Assembly (NCBI RefSeq): GCF_029846275.1
Contig: NZ_JARVWS010000002.1
Coordinates: forward strand, 372,001 to 436,000
Length of the DNA stretch: 64,000 nt
Direction: 5' to 3'
DNA from: Nocardioides sp. CER19
GTDB lineage: Bacteria > Actinomycetota > Actinomycetes > Propionibacteriales > Nocardioidaceae
A program made the position numbers and the translations under genes. Shown here in pieces: positions 50,142-58,217 of the stretch. The notes under the pieces were generated by a model, which worked only from the letters and a program-made list of their open reading frames with translations, was not told the DNA's origin and searched no databases. How positions within the stretch are numbered: position 1 is the stretch's first letter; every line of letters starts with the position of its first letter.

Positions 50142-51767
50142 CTAGACGAGCCAGGCCGAGGCGTTGGCCGGGAGCGTCGCGCCGTCCAGCGGCTCGCTGC
50201 TGAGCACGACCTCGCCGGCCGGCAGCTCGACGGGCTCCTCGCCGCAGTTGAGGACGACGGTCAGCCCGCCGCGGCGGAAGGCCAGCACCTGGTGGCCCTC
50301 GTCGAGGATCTCGACGGTGTCGCCCCTGTCTGTGCCGGCGTGGCGTCGGCGGGCGTCGAGCGCGCGGCGGTAGAGCTCCAGCGTGGAGTCGGGGTCGCCG
50401 GTCTGCGCCGCCACGGTGAGACCGCCCCACGACGCCGGCTGCGGGAGCCACGGCTGGCCCTCGCCGGGCCCGAAGCCGTACGGCGGCTCGGTGCCGCTCC
50501 ACGGGATCGGGATCCGGCAGCCGTCGCGGCCCTCCTCGGGCGCCGCGGTGTTGCGCGTCCGGAGCCAGGTCGGGTCCTGCCGCTGGTCGGGCGCGACCTC
50601 GACCTGCTCCAGGCCGAGCTCCTCGCCCTGGTAGACGTAGGCCGATCCGGGCAGTGCGAGCATCGCCACGGTGGCCGCGCGGGCCCGGGCCAGGCCGAGC
50701 GCACCGCCGCCGTAGCGCGTCGCGTGCCGGATGACGTCGTGGTTGCTGAGGACCCACGTCGGGGACGCCTTCACGTCGGAGAGCTCCTCGAGGGTGCCGG
50801 TGATGACCTCGGCGAACGCCTTGGCCGACCACGGCGCCAGGAGCCAGGCGAAGTTGAACGCCTGGTGCATCTCGTCGGGACGGACGTAGCGAGCCAACGA
50901 GACGGCCGTCTGGGTCCAGGCCTCGGCGACGAGGATCCGGTCGCCGGGGTACTCCTCGAGCACCCGACGCCAGCGCCGGTAGACGTCGTGCACCTCCGGC
51001 TGGTCCCACATCGGCTCGTCGGTGAGCGCCCGCTCGATCATGGCGCTCGCGTCGGACGACGGGTCGACGCCGTCGGGGACGACCTGGTCGCGCAGCGACT
51101 CCTCCTTGAGCAGGCCGTGCGCCACGTCGATCCGGAAGCCGTCGACGCCCCGGTCCAGCCAGAACCGCAACACGTCCTCGAACATGTCGCCGACCTCGGG
51201 GTTGCGCCAGTCGAGGTCGGGCTGGGAGCTGTCGAAGAGGTGCAGGTACCACTGGCCGCCCTGCCCCGAGCCCGTCGAGTGGTCGGGCACGCGGGTCCAG
51301 GCCGAGCCGCCGAAGACGGATCGCCAGTTGTTCGGCGGTTCGTCGCCGTTCGGCCCGCGGCCGTCGCGGAAGAGGTAGCGCGCCCGCTCCGGCGAGCCCG
51401 GAGGGGCGGCGAGCGCCGCCTTGAACCACTCGTGCTCGCTCGAGGTGTGGTTGGGGACCAGGTCGACGATCAGGCGCAGGCCCAGCTCGTGGGCGCGGGC
51501 GATCAGGGCGTCGGCGTCGGCCAGGCTGCCGAACAGCGGGTCGACGTCGCGGTAGTCGGCGACGTCGTACCCGTGGTCCTTCTGGGGTGACGTGTAGAAC
51601 GGCGAGATCCAGAGCGCGTCGACGCCCAGGTCGCGCAGGTAGGGGAGGCGCGAGGTGATGCCCGGCAGGTCCCCGATCCCGTCGCCGTTGGCGTCGGCGA
51701 AGCTGCGTGGATAGACCTGGTAGGTCACGGCGTGGCGCCACCAGGGCGCTGCGGCGGTGTCAGTCAC
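50142..51767 (-). CDS. GH13 alpha-glucosidase
   Basis: 541 aa. GH13 with (beta/alpha)8 barrel: WWRHAVTYQVYPRSFADANGDGIGDLPGI at the N-terminus, region I DLVPNHTS, nucleophile Asp in DGFRIDVAH, acid/base Glu in ILVAEAWT, and transition-state Asp in LSNHDVIRH. This is the oligo-1,6-/alpha-glucosidase subgroup that degrades short alpha-glucans or sucrose/trehalose-like sugars. No signal peptide, so cytoplasmic. GTG start six bases after a TAGGGT -10 box; divergent from ideR. Confidence 0.9.
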   Translation of the reverse strand: MTDTAAAPWWRHAVTYQVYPRSFADANGDGIGDLPGITSRLPYLRDLGVDALWISPFYTSPQKDHGYDVADYRDVDPLFGSLADADALIARAHELGLRLIVDLVPNHTSSEHEWFKAALAAPPGSPERARYLFRDGRGPNGDEPPNNWRSVFGGSAWTRVPDHSTGSGQGGQWYLHLFDSSQPDLDWRNPEVGDMFEDVLRFWLDRGVDGFRIDVAHGLLKEESLRDQVVPDGVDPSSDASAMIERALTDEPMWDQPEVHDVYRRWRRVLEEYPGDRILVAEAWTQTAVSLARYVRPDEMHQAFNFAWLLAPWSAKAFAEVITGTLEELSDVKASPTWVLSNHDVIRHATRYGGGALGLARARAATVAMLALPGSAYVYQGEELGLEQVEVAPDQRQDPTWLRTRNTAAPEEGRDGCRIPIPWSGTEPPYGFGPGEGQPWLPQPASWGGLTVAAQTGDPDSTLELYRRALDARRRHAGTDRGDTVEILDEGHQVLAFRRGGLTVVLNCGEEPVELPAGEVVLSSEPLDGATLPANASAWLV

Positions 51768-51773
51768 GCATCA

Positions 51774-51783
51774 ACCCTAGAAT
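51774..51783. promoter_or_regulatory. Overlapping divergent -10 boxes of the glucosidase gene and ideR
   Basis: ACCCTAGAAT. Read on the minus strand, 51774-51779 is TAGGGT, six bases before the GTG at 51767. On the plus strand, 51778-51783 is TAGAAT, six bases before the GTG at 51790. The two boxes share two base pairs, so the promoters should exclude each other, and both mRNAs would be leaderless. Confidence 0.65.
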
Positions 51784-51789
51784 GGACAG

Positions 51790-52476
51790 GTGAGCGACCT
51801 GATCGACACCACCGAGATGTACCTCCGGACCATCTACGAGCTGGTCGAGGAAGGCATCGTCCCGCTGCGTGCGCGGATCGCCGAGCGGCTGCACCAGAGC
51901 GGCCCCACCGTGTCCCAGACCGTCGCCCGGATGGAGCGCGACGGCCTGCTCACCATCGAGGGCGACCGGCACCTGCAGCTCACCGAGGAGGGCCACCGGC
52001 TGGCCACCCGCGTGATGCGGAAGCACCGGCTCGCCGAGCGTCTGCTCACCGATGTCATCGGGCTCGACTGGGAGCTGGTCCACGAGGAGGCGTGCCGCTG
52101 GGAGCACGTCATGTCGGAGACCGTCGAGAAGCGGCTGCTCGACCTGCTCGGCCACCCGACGGAGTCGCCCTACGGCAACCCGATCCCCGGGCTCCACGAG
52201 CTGGGCTCCGACACGCCGGGGGAGGGCTTCATGGACGGCGTCGAGCCGCTCTCGAAGGTCGCCACGGACGAGAAGGGCATGGTGCTCGTGCGACGCATCT
52301 CCGAGGAGATGCAGAAGGACGAGTCGCTGATGAGCGCGCTGCGTCGCGTCGGTGCGCTGCCCGACCGCTCGATCACCGTGGTCGCGACCACCGAGGGCGT
52401 GCTCGTCGGGTCGGGTGGGGAGAGCGCCGAGATCGTCCCCGAGGCGGCCGAGCACATCTTCGTTCGTCGGCTCTGA
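51790..52476 (+). CDS. ideR: Iron-dependent repressor (DtxR/IdeR family)
   Basis: 228 aa. HTH domain MYLRTIYELVEEGIVPLRARIAERLHQSGPTVSQTVARMERDGL. Metal ligands are visible: Met10, His/Glu in MRKHRLAERLL (site 1), and Cys-Glu-His in EEACRWEHVMS (site 2). A C-terminal SH3-like domain is present (RSITVVATTEGVLVGSGGE). With Fe(II) bound it would repress siderophore and uptake genes. GTG start directly at the predicted transcript start. Confidence 0.92.
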   Translation: MSDLIDTTEMYLRTIYELVEEGIVPLRARIAERLHQSGPTVSQTVARMERDGLLTIEGDRHLQLTEEGHRLATRVMRKHRLAERLLTDVIGLDWELVHEEACRWEHVMSETVEKRLLDLLGHPTESPYGNPIPGLHELGSDTPGEGFMDGVEPLSKVATDEKGMVLVRRISEEMQKDESLMSALRRVGALPDRSITVVATTEGVLVGSGGESAEIVPEAAEHIFVRRL

Positions 52477-52612
52477 CGCACGGATCGGCGCAATTCGGCA
52501 CCGAACGCCACGGATTCGGGACTCGTGCCGGTCGTGCGCTGATGGTTGACTTCTCCCCGTCGGCGCGTCGGAGGGACGCTGCGGGGGTGGCCGGCCTCGG
52601 AGGGAGTGCCAG

Positions 52613-52957
52613 ATGGAGCTGTTCCATGTCGACCGGTCGTCCGTCGACCTCGTCTCCGGACCCGGGCCGCTCGTCGTGACCCACGAGTCCACCGGGCTCC
52701 TGTCGGTCCTCGTCGAGGGCCAGGACGTCCTCGTGAGCGACCGGGACGGCGAGTTCCACGCCGCCGTCGTTCTCTCCGTCGACTCGAGCCGGGGTGAGCC
52801 GGTCTACGCGCTGCACGTCGGCGCCCGGCTGCCGATGGACATGGCCGCGCAGCGGCTCACCGACGTCGACGTCTACCCGGAGAACCAGGGCCTGCACGAG
52901 ATCGTCGACCTGCTCGGCGACCTGCGCCGCGCGCAGGCCTTCACGCGACAGCGGTAG
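52613..52957 (+). CDS. Small hypothetical protein, paralogue of the one at 57613
   Basis: 114 aa, no signal or membrane helix. MELFHVDRSSVDLVSGPGPLVVTHESTGLLSVLVEGQDVLVSDRDGEFHAAVVLSVD... aligns with the protein at 57613 over its whole length (ME--HV, GP--V-H--T, D-DG-FH-A-VL--D, P-Y-LH-G-RL, A--RL---D). It looks like a small beta-barrel. GGAGGGAG precedes the ATG. Its 3' end overlaps the convergent sirtuin gene by 17 bp. Family and function not recognised. Confidence 0.72.
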   Translation: MELFHVDRSSVDLVSGPGPLVVTHESTGLLSVLVEGQDVLVSDRDGEFHAAVVLSVDSSRGEPVYALHVGARLPMDMAAQRLTDVDVYPENQGLHEIVDLLGDLRRAQAFTRQR

Positions 52958-53762
52958 GCGCTTCCGCCAGGTCGGTCAGGAACTCGCTGCAGCCCTCGTC
53001 GAGCTTGTAGGTCGCCAGGTCGTCGCCGCGTGTCGTGCCCCGGTTGACGATGACGACCGGCGTGCCGTTGCGGGCCGCGCGTCGCACGAAGCGGAGCCCG
53101 CTCATCACCGTGAGGCTGGAGCCCGCGACGAGCAGCGTCCCGTCCGCGCCGAGCGCGTCCACCGCTGCGTAGCACCTGTCGACGCGCTCGCGGGGGACGT
53201 TCTCGCCGAAGAAGACGACGTCGGGCTTGAGCACGCCGCCGCAGATCTCGCACTCCGGCACGACGAACCCGTCGGTGGTCTCCAGGTCGACGTCGCCGTC
53301 AGGACGGACCGCGACGTCGGCGTGGGCGGCCGCCCAGCCCGGGTTGAGCTCGTCGAGGCGCCGCTGCAGGTCGGCGCGGGAGGACACCCGCCGGCAGGCC
53401 AGGCAGACGACGTCGGAGATGCGCCCGTGCAGCGCCACGACGTCGCGGCTGCCCGCGCGCTCGTGCAGGCCGTCGACGTTCTGGGTGATGAGGAGCGTCG
53501 GGTCGAGCGCGGCCACGGCGTGGTGGCCCGGGTTGGGGTCCGCCGTACGCATCCGGCCCCAGCCGAGGTGGCTGCGCGCCCAGTACCGCTGCTGGGCGCC
53601 GGGGCCCGAGACGAACTCCTGATAGGTCATCGGGGTGCGGTCCGGGGCACCCGGGCCGCGGTAGTCGGGGATTCCGGAGTCCGTCGACAGGCCGGCGCCG
53701 GTGAGCACCACGAGCGGCCGGTCGCGCAGCAGGTCGAGGGCCGCGTCGCGGTCAGCCCGCAT
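52941..53762 (-). CDS. NAD-dependent protein deacetylase (sirtuin, Sir2)
   Basis: 273 aa. GAGLSTDSGIPDYRG (NAD site), TQNVDGLHERAG, catalytic His in VALHGRISDVVC, four zinc cysteines (CLAC, CEIC) and VAGSSLTVMSG. Length and motifs resemble class II (SIRT4-like) sirtuins. It removes acyl groups from lysines, producing nicotinamide and O-acyl-ADP-ribose. It overlaps the upstream DUF2277 gene by 11 bp, so the two are coupled. Confidence 0.92.
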   Translation of the reverse strand: MRADRDAALDLLRDRPLVVLTGAGLSTDSGIPDYRGPGAPDRTPMTYQEFVSGPGAQQRYWARSHLGWGRMRTADPNPGHHAVAALDPTLLITQNVDGLHERAGSRDVVALHGRISDVVCLACRRVSSRADLQRRLDELNPGWAAAHADVAVRPDGDVDLETTDGFVVPECEICGGVLKPDVVFFGENVPRERVDRCYAAVDALGADGTLLVAGSSLTVMSGLRFVRRAARNGTPVVIVNRGTTRGDDLATYKLDEGCSEFLTDLAEAPTAVA

Positions 53763-54021
53763 AGCGGGCCTCGGCGCGGGCCCGCCGCTTGGCGGCCTCG
53801 ACCTCGCGGTTCTTCGGCGGCGCGGTGGTCACCAGGTCGTCGAGCAGGTGCCGCGTGATGTGGGCGATCTCGGCGACCGCTCGATCGAAGGCGTCCTGGT
53901 TGGCGGTGGACGGCTTGGTCGTCCCGGCCACCTTCCGCACGAACTGCAGTGCTGCGGAGGTGACCTCGTCGTCGGTCGCCGGCGGCTCGAAGTTGTGGAG
54001 CGGGCGGATGTTGCGACACAT
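53752..54021 (-). CDS. DUF2277 family protein
   Basis: 89 aa. MCRNIRPLHNFEPPATDDEVTSAALQFVRKVAGTTKPSTANQDAFDRAVAEIA is the characteristic DUF2277 sequence, with the conserved Cys2 and His9. Usually a small cytoplasmic protein of unknown function. Cotranscribed with the sirtuin gene through an 11-bp overlap. Confidence 0.88.
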   Translation of the reverse strand: MCRNIRPLHNFEPPATDDEVTSAALQFVRKVAGTTKPSTANQDAFDRAVAEIAHITRHLLDDLVTTAPPKNREVEAAKRRARAEARYAG

Positions 54022-54147
54022 GTCGCCAGGGTACGTCGGCAGCCGGCCCTCCTGGGCGGTCCCGGTTCGCCTGGTCCGTCCGGGGGGTTCTCCCGTGCTT
54101 CCGGTCCCACCGTTTCTTTACCTCTGTCGGCCGGTCCGGGCACCACA

Positions 54148-54153
54148 TAGGGT
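54148..54153 (+). promoter_or_regulatory. -10 box for a leaderless histidine kinase mRNA
   Basis: TAGGGT, six bases before the GTG at 54160; no ribosome-binding site is present. Confidence 0.5.
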
Positions 54154-54159
54154 GGCTGG

Positions 54160-55623
54160 GTGCAGGGACGCCACCGGGCGGCGGCCGTGAGGGGTCTGCC
54201 CGACGACGTGACGAGAACCCACGCGCTGCTGGACGCCATCGACCTCATCGGGTCCGCCCCGGACCTCGACGAGACGCTCCGACGCATCGCGTCGGTCGCG
54301 TGCACCCTGGGGCAGGCGGCGTACGCCGCCGTGGAGCTGACCGGCGCCGACGCGCTCGTCCGACGCGTCGACCACGGCGACCTGCCGACCGGCGACGACC
54401 GCTCCCTGACCGTCGACCTGCTGGCCCACGGCGCCGTCCTCGGCCAGCTCACCGTCGGCCGACCGGATGCCGGCATCGACGGGGACGACCGCAGCCTGGT
54501 CGAGCGGCTGGCGGCCCTGGCCGCGCCACTCGTCGCCAACGCCGTCGCGTTCGACGAGAGCGAGCGGCATCGGCGCTGGCTCGAGGGCACCGTGAAGGTC
54601 GCCGCCGCCCTGGCGCCGACGATGCGACTGGAGGACGCCCGCACCCAGCTCGTCTCGGGCGTGAGCGCCGTGGCGGGCGCGGCGCTGGTGGCCCTGCTCG
54701 AGCCCGACGGGCGCGGCGAGGACCGGTGGCAGTTGGTCGCCCACCAGGGCGACGAGGCCCAGGCCGCCGCCGCCGCCGAGGCGCTGAGCGAGGAGGTCGC
54801 GGCCTCCGGCGCCGGGGGACAGGTGCGGCTCGTGCGCCGGGTCGCCGGCAGGGAGTCGCTGCTCATCCCGCTGCAGACCCAGCACGCCCCGGCCGGCGTA
54901 CTCCTCGTGGAGCAGGCCGGTATCTCCTCCTCGCTCGGTGCGCTGGAGCAGCACCTCCTCTCGACCTTCGCCGGTCAGGTCAGTCTGGCGCTCGACCGCG
55001 CGCACGCGATCGGGGAGCGCCAGGAGCTGCTCATCGCGGCCGACCGCGACCGGATCGCCCGGGACCTGCACGACCTCGTCATCCAGCGGCTCTACTCGAC
55101 CGGCCTGCAGCTGCAGGCGGCGCGCAACGGCGACGCCGCCGGCATGGGCGCGGCGATCGCCGCCAGCGTCCGGGACATCGACACCAGCATCCGCGACCTC
55201 CGCGCCACGATCTTCGAGCTCGGCCGGGGACTGACGAGCACGCTGTCCGGGGAGGCGCGCGGGCTCGTCCAGGAGTACGCCGCAGCGCTCGGCTTCCAGC
55301 CGGCCCTGCGGCTCAGCGGACCCGTCGACACCGCGCTCACGGCGTCCGTCGCCGACGAGGCGCTGCTCGTCCTGCGGGAGGCGCTGTCCAACATCGCGCG
55401 GCACGCCCACGCGACCGCTGCCCAGGTCGAGCTGACCGCCTCCGCGGCCTGGTTCATGCTGCGCGTCGCCGACGACGGCGTCGGGATGGCGCCCGACGCC
55501 GGCGTCGCCAGCGGCCTCCGCAACGCCCAGCGCCGGGCCGAGTCGCTGGGCGGTGTCATCCGGATGGGCGCCGCGACCCCGCACGGCGCCAGCCTGGTCT
55601 GGCTGGTCCCGGCGGCCCGCTAG
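54160..55623 (+). CDS. GAF-domain histidine kinase (DevS/NarL-partner class)
   Basis: 487 aa, soluble. Two GAF-like domains (about residues 30-130 and 150-285), then HisKA_3 with the phospho-acceptor His in DRIARDLHDLVIQRLYSTGLQL, and HATPase_c (ALSNIARHAHATAAQVEL, VADDGVGMAP). Kinases of this class normally phosphorylate a LuxR/NarL-type response regulator, but none lies within this window. Whether the first GAF binds haem, as in DevS, cannot be told. Confidence 0.87.
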   Translation: MQGRHRAAAVRGLPDDVTRTHALLDAIDLIGSAPDLDETLRRIASVACTLGQAAYAAVELTGADALVRRVDHGDLPTGDDRSLTVDLLAHGAVLGQLTVGRPDAGIDGDDRSLVERLAALAAPLVANAVAFDESERHRRWLEGTVKVAAALAPTMRLEDARTQLVSGVSAVAGAALVALLEPDGRGEDRWQLVAHQGDEAQAAAAAEALSEEVAASGAGGQVRLVRRVAGRESLLIPLQTQHAPAGVLLVEQAGISSSLGALEQHLLSTFAGQVSLALDRAHAIGERQELLIAADRDRIARDLHDLVIQRLYSTGLQLQAARNGDAAGMGAAIAASVRDIDTSIRDLRATIFELGRGLTSTLSGEARGLVQEYAAALGFQPALRLSGPVDTALTASVADEALLVLREALSNIARHAHATAAQVELTASAAWFMLRVADDGVGMAPDAGVASGLRNAQRRAESLGGVIRMGAATPHGASLVWLVPAAR

Positions 55624-55732
55624 GAGCGTCGTCGGACACCGAAGGGTGATGACGCGGCGGCCTTCCGGGTGTTAGGTAGGGCACGGCGCGCCCCACTGGG
55701 GGGCGTGTCCTGCATTTCTCGGAGGTCCACGC

Positions 55733-57373
55733 ATGAGACGAGTCTTGTCCGTCGTGGCCGCAGCGGTGATGGTGGGCTCAGGGCTCGCCACCGCGTCGGC
55801 CCAGGCCCGAACCGCCGGCAATCCCGGCCACGGCACTCCCGGACACCACGACCCCGGCACACCGGCGTACACCCCACCGCCGATCACCTGGGGCACCTGC
55901 CCGACCACGAGCCTGCAGAAGGCGGGCGCCGTCTGTGGCATGCTCACCGTGCCGCTCGACTACGCCCACCCCGACGGCCAGAAGATCCAGCTCGCGGTCT
56001 CCAAGATCGCGCACAAGACCAGCGACGCCGCCGCGCAGGGCCCGATGCTGGTCAACCCCGGCGGCCCCGGTGGCTCCGGGCTCGGGCTGGCCCGCCTCGG
56101 CGCGAGCGTGCCGCACGGCGGCGGCGACCCCTACGACTGGATCGGGTTCGACCCGCGCGGCGTCGGGCGGAGCATCCCGTCGCTGAGCTGCGACCCGTCC
56201 TACTTCAAGGCCGGCCGGCCGTCCTACAACCCCGTGACGCCCGACATCAAGACCTACTGGCTCGACAAGGCCGCCGGCTACGCGGCCGACTGCAAGGAAG
56301 CGGGCGGTGCCCTGCTCGACCATGACAAGACCACCGACTGGGTCAACGACATGGAGAGCATCCGCAAGGCGCTCGGCGCCTCGCAGATCAACTACTACGG
56401 GTTCTCCTACGGCACCTACCTCGGTCAGGTCTATGCGACCCTGCACCCCGACCGGGTCCGCCGGTTCGTCTTCGACGGCGTCGTCGACCCGCGCCAGGTC
56501 TGGTACGAGGGCAACCTCGCCCAGGAGAAGCAGTTCGACCCCAACGCGGACACGTTCTTCCAGTGGGTGGCCGACAACGACGCGGCCTACGGTCTCGGCA
56601 GCGACGGCAAGGCCGTCCGGAAGATCTACTACGACACGCTCGCCGACCTGACCGCCCACCCGGAGGCCGACTTCGGCCCGGCGGACTGGAACGACGTCTT
56701 CGTCGGCGCCGCCTACTACGTCTACGACTGGGACTACTACGCCCACGTTCTGGCCTCGGCGGCGAAGGGCGACCTGGCGCCCGCCAAGGAGGCGTACGGC
56801 GCCCCGGGTGACGCGACCTACGCGACCTACATGGCGGTCGAGTGCACCGACGCGGCCTGGCCGCGCTGGAAGCGCCAGGAGCACGACGCCGACAAGATCG
56901 CCTCCTCGGCGCCGTTCCTGGCCTGGAACAACACCTGGTACAACGCCCCCTGCCTGACCTGGCCCGCCGCGCCGTCGAAGCCGGTCGACGTCGACGGGAA
57001 GGGCGTCTCGCCGATCCTCCTGATCGAGGAGACCAACGACGCCGCGACCCCGTGGTCGGGCGCCATCGAGGTGCGCAAGCGGTTCCCGAAGTCGGCCCTC
57101 ATCGAGGGCGTCGGCGGTACGACGCACGCCGGCTCGCTCTCCGGTGTCTCGTGCACCGACGACGCGATCGCGACGTACCTCCTGACCGGCGTCGTGCCGA
57201 AGCGGCAGCCGGGCAACAACCGGTCCGACCTCAAGTGCGACCCGGTGCCGCCGCCGGCACCGACCCCCGTCGCCGCCGCCGCCACGGTGGCGCCGGCCGG
57301 CTCGGCCGTGCACGACCGGCTCGGCAGCGGTCTGCGCAAGCTGATCACGGATGCAGCGATGCCGCAGCCATGA
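55733..57373 (+). CDS. Secreted alpha/beta hydrolase, tripeptidyl-aminopeptidase (TAP) type
   Basis: 546 aa. Signal peptide MRRVLSVVAAAVMVGSGLATASAQA, then an S33 peptidase-like fold: oxyanion loop LVNPGGPGGSG, nucleophile Ser in YGFSYGTYLG, Asp in ETNDAATPW and His in GGTTHAG near the C-terminus, plus the TAP C-terminal domain. Such enzymes (Streptomyces SlpD/SlpE type) trim peptides outside the cell. GGAGG precedes the ATG. Three short direct repeats of ATGACGCAG-like sequence follow the stop. Confidence 0.9.
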   Translation: MRRVLSVVAAAVMVGSGLATASAQARTAGNPGHGTPGHHDPGTPAYTPPPITWGTCPTTSLQKAGAVCGMLTVPLDYAHPDGQKIQLAVSKIAHKTSDAAAQGPMLVNPGGPGGSGLGLARLGASVPHGGGDPYDWIGFDPRGVGRSIPSLSCDPSYFKAGRPSYNPVTPDIKTYWLDKAAGYAADCKEAGGALLDHDKTTDWVNDMESIRKALGASQINYYGFSYGTYLGQVYATLHPDRVRRFVFDGVVDPRQVWYEGNLAQEKQFDPNADTFFQWVADNDAAYGLGSDGKAVRKIYYDTLADLTAHPEADFGPADWNDVFVGAAYYVYDWDYYAHVLASAAKGDLAPAKEAYGAPGDATYATYMAVECTDAAWPRWKRQEHDADKIASSAPFLAWNNTWYNAPCLTWPAAPSKPVDVDGKGVSPILLIEETNDAATPWSGAIEVRKRFPKSALIEGVGGTTHAGSLSGVSCTDDAIATYLLTGVVPKRQPGNNRSDLKCDPVPPPAPTPVAAAATVAPAGSAVHDRLGSGLRKLITDAAMPQP

Positions 57374-57421
57374 CGCAGCCATGACGCAGGCATGACCCGG
57401 CCGTGACCCAGGCTCGGTGAG

Positions 57422-57455
57422 CGGAGGCCCCTGACCATGTCGTCGGGGGCCTCCG
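57422..57455 (+). terminator. Terminator of the TAP hydrolase gene
   Basis: 10-bp perfect stem CGGAGGCCCC (57422-57431) with GGGGCCTCCG (57446-57455), 14-nt loop, about 50 bp after the stop. Confidence 0.7.
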
Positions 57456-57536
57456 TCGTTACACCTGGTCGACCGCCCGGACGTGTGATCTAGCCCACAG
57501 GTGCGGTCCCGGGACCCCTCCCTCTAGGCTCTGCGC

Positions 57537-57612
57537 CTGGGGGACTCGGCGGTGTAGGCGACACCGCGGTGACCTGCAGGTGAAGGACCTGCAAGAGGGA
57601 GATCGGTGGTCC
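57537..57612 (+). promoter_or_regulatory. Structured 5' leader of the small paralogue gene
   Basis: A TAGGCT -10-like box at 57525-57530 would start a leader of about 76 nt. It folds into GCGGTGT/ACACCGC (57549-57555 with 57561-57567) and GCAGGT/ACCTGC (57576-57581 with 57587-57592). No riboswitch family is recognised. Confidence 0.35.
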
Positions 57613-57915
57613 ATGGAGATCATTCACGTCCAGTTCTCGGGTGCTGCGCTGGCGGCGCGCAGGGGTCCGGTCGAGGTGTCGCACGACGACACCGTGCTCA
57701 GGCGCCGGCTGACGCCGCGCGAGGAGGTCGTCCTCACCGATCTCGACGGGGACTTCCACAGCGCGCGGGTGCTGATGATCGACAACGCCGGTGTCGATCC
57801 GATCTACTTCCTGCACCTCGGCCGGCGGCTCTCGCTCGTCGAGGCGGCCCGCCGCCTCAACGAGATCGACCTGCACGGTGCGCTGACGCAGATCGGCAAC
57901 GCGCTGCAGTACTAG
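57613..57915 (+). CDS. Small hypothetical protein, paralogue of the one at 52613
   Basis: 100 aa: MEIIHVQFSGAALAARRGPVEVSHDDTVLRRRLTPREEVVLTDLDGDFHSARVLMIDNAGVDPIYFLHLGRRLSLVEAARRLNEIDLHGAL. It aligns end to end with the 114-aa protein 5 kb upstream. I chose 57613 over an in-frame GTG at 57580 because the paralogue starts MELFHV. No signal, no membrane helix; function unknown. A long terminator hairpin follows. Confidence 0.75.
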   Translation: MEIIHVQFSGAALAARRGPVEVSHDDTVLRRRLTPREEVVLTDLDGDFHSARVLMIDNAGVDPIYFLHLGRRLSLVEAARRLNEIDLHGALTQIGNALQY

Positions 57916-57927
57916 ACGCCTGACGCA

Positions 57928-57960
57928 CGAAGGCCCCCGAGGAATCCTCGGGGGCCTTCG
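57928..57960. terminator. Bidirectional terminator before tRNA-Phe
   Basis: CGAAGGCCCCCGAGGA (57928-57943) and its exact complement (57945-57960). It ends the small gene and the convergent tRNA-Phe transcript. Confidence 0.85.
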
Positions 57961-57968
57961 TCTGCCTG

Positions 57969-58042
57969 TGGCCAGGGGCGGGGTCGAACCGCCGACCTAC
58001 CGATTTTCAGTCGGTCGCTCGTACCAACTGAGCTACCTGGCC
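57969..58042 (-). tRNA. tRNA-Phe (GAA)
   Basis: 74 nt. Acceptor GGCCAGG/CCTGGCC with discriminator A; anticodon arm ACCGA-CTGAAAA-TCGGT gives anticodon GAA; T-arm GGCGG-TTCGACC-CCGCC. The CCA end is not encoded. Confidence 0.95.
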
Positions 58043-58101
58043 GGGCGGGGAGAGACTACCGGACCGGTCACGGGCGGGACCAATCGGGACCCGGGGCGGT
58101 T

Positions 58102-58131
58102 TTGAGGGCAGTCCGCTCCCGGCCCTAGACT
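58102..58131 (+). promoter_or_regulatory. Promoter of tRNA-Glu
   Basis: TTGAGG (58102-58107), 18 bp, TAGACT (58126-58131); the tRNA begins 14 bases later. Confidence 0.55.
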
Positions 58132-58144
58132 GACCGCGCTTGGA

Positions 58145-58217
58145 GCCCCCTTCGTCTAGCGGCCCAGGACCCCGCCCTTTCACGGCGGTAGCGCCGGTTC
58201 GAATCCGGTAGGGGGTG
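58145..58217 (+). tRNA. tRNA-Glu (TTC)
   Basis: 73 nt. Acceptor GCCCCCT/AGGGGGT with G-U at the first pair; anticodon arm CCGCC-CTTTCAC-GGCGG gives anticodon TTC; T-arm CCGG-TTCGAAT-CCGG. A small hairpin TCGACC-gcat-GGTCGA (58227-58242) follows and may end the transcript. Confidence 0.95.

Noticed and set aside
57362..57400. Short direct repeats (CATGACGCAG-like) at the end of the TAP hydrolase gene as a possible attachment site
   Set aside because: Only three short imperfect copies with no integrase or partner site; probably simple slippage.
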